Assembly: GCA_963971535.1 (NCBI GenBank)
Contig: OZ020588.1
Coordinates: 119,716,005-119,780,004 of the forward strand
Direction of reading: 5' to 3'
Length of the DNA: 64,000 nt
From: Notolepis coatsorum
Taxonomy: Eukaryota; Chordata; Actinopteri; Aulopiformes; Paralepididae
Positions 62,901 to 64,000 of the stretch are shown here, piece after piece (the first letter of the stretch is position 1; each line of letters opens with the position of its first letter). The position numbers and the translations under genes are program-made. Below the pieces are notes generated by a model that worked only from the letters and a program-made list of their open reading frames with translations, did not search any database and was not told where the DNA came from.

Positions 62901-64000
62901 TTGTTTTGTAGTGTTTTTGTAATTATTTCATTTAGGTCCCGTATAACATTTTGTATATTACAGGATCACTATAATTAGTGTAGTTATTATTATATTGTTG
63001 TCGACTTGTCAGAGATAGCATATCGGATGCCCATATCCTCTTTTGATTCATGGGAGTGACATTGTCTACTACTACTAGAATTAGTATTTGGATTGCACTC
63101 TTGGCAGGGTGATTATTATATTTATAGGGCCATTCAGTAACATGACAGTGCACTTTGGTCTTTGGTAAATGTAGTGCTGTGGAACATTCAGGCTGAGACA
63201 AATAATGTATTGGCTCAATGGCTGCTCTGTGAATTTTGGCTTCAAATAAAAAATGTAGACATGCGCCTTCTACTTACTATTTATAACAGCATGCACGTAC
63301 TCACTGACGTATTAACCGCATATCGTAAACTCAAAGCAAGCCATTTAGGGGGTGGGGAATCAGACCTGGCAACCTTCAGCTATTGGTTGTGTACCATTCC
63401 CTTCCTCGCTCTCTTTTCCAGATCTTTCCATCCCGTGTCCATCCTCCAGCAGACGTGCAAGACGCCCTGCGGCACTTACGGGTAGGTCCTATTTATACGC
63501 ACACACCGTTCTTCTAAAAATAACTTTTGACATTTTAATGCAATACACATGAATTGTCGGGTCATGCTAGTACAATAACGTTACGGTAGTTTTACTATAA
63601 ATATGTTGTACATTTATAACAGTTAGTGTCGATAACTATACCCGCTTTGAATGATGGACTGCCAGTTATTGCAAGTGTACAGTAAGTACACTTCGTTCAA
63701 CATTAGCTAGTAGCGACACAGCGGCTATCACTACACACAGGCCGTATGGAATAATAATGTGGTTTGCTTATCATTTCCACTGGTCAGTTAGTCAAAGGTA
63801 TATGCATTTCTGCCTTTAGTTTTGATTTAACTTAACCTTCTCTAACGTTAAATGTATTGATAGCGGTGGCGTTGGTATAGGACCAGGTTCTTCTTTGACA
63901 CTTGCCCTGCCCTTGAATGCGGAGCAAGCTGCTGCTGCCACGTTTCTCATTCTCTGCATAGGCCATAACTACCACTTTAATTATAGAAGAAACATGGATA
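62901..64000. other. lsm3 5' flank, no gene identified
   Basis: A stretch at 63421-63479 has a strong acceptor-like tract (ctcgctctcttttccag) and a gtaggt donor-like site, and reads IFPSRVHPPADVQDALRHLR on the plus strand. I do not recognise the peptide. The open frame at 63162-63485 overlaps it. Nothing else is supported. Confidence 0.35.

Noticed and set aside
1..64000. CRISPR array, prokaryotic operon or endogenous retrovirus
   Set aside because: The tandem repeats lack regular repeat-spacer structure, the gene structure is spliced eukaryotic, and no LTR pair, gag or retroviral pol motif was seen.

Overview
This is vertebrate nuclear DNA, almost certainly from a teleost fish. There is no operon-like gene packing. 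Introns have GT/AG boundaries, microsatellites are abundant, and the window is saturated with DNA transposons (hAT, piggyBac-like/TTAA, PIF-Harbinger-like), tRNA-derived SINEs and non-LTR retrotransposons of kinds typical of fish. I saw no prokaryotic genes, no CRISPR array and no LTR retrovirus.

I can prove only one cellular gene: lsm3, on the minus strand. It encodes the U6 snRNA-associated Sm-like protein LSm3. Its 102 codons lie in four small exons at 62768-62748, 35494-35384, 11887-11792 and 8192-8112, all joined in phase 0. The 309-bp coding sequence is therefore spread over 54.7 kb. Intron 1 is 27.3 kb, intron 2 is 23.5 kb and intron 3 is 3.6 kb. The 3' UTR probably runs to one of the AATAAA signals at 7732-7737 or 7366-7371. 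The DNA to the right of 62768 is the 5' flank; the DNA to the left of about 7345 is downstream intergenic DNA.

Layout. 1-7300: a 43-bp minisatellite split by a hAT element, then a decayed piggyBac-like element (2040-5715) that was itself hit by two hATs, one of which carries a further nested element, then another hAT. 7345-11887: lsm3 3' end, with a foldback TTAA MITE and a 567-bp-period duplication in intron 3. 11888-35383 (intron 2): hATs within 31 bp of one splice site and 5 bp of the other, a 9.2-kb nest of transposons (15943-25120), piggyBac-like copies, a short tandem array derived from lsm3 exon 2 (28389-28560), and several LINE fragments. 35495-62747 (intron 1): more hAT nests (36891-38568, 40354-45663, 48031-50401, 58630-61226), an unclassified transposon-like unit with a two-exon gene (about 46717-58370), and two L1-clade copies (50959-53384, 54712-56590). 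62769-64000: lsm3 5' flank, with no gene identified.

Twenty-two hAT insertions are supported by both termini plus an 8-bp target-site duplication read from the sequence (one of these duplications has a single mismatch). The most unusual patterns are hAT elements with unrelated ends that share the same internal core, hAT ends touching lsm3 splice sites, the exon-derived tandem array, and a 619-bp near-perfect palindromic MITE. All family names are judged by eye from termini, target duplications and conserved protein motifs, without database searches.
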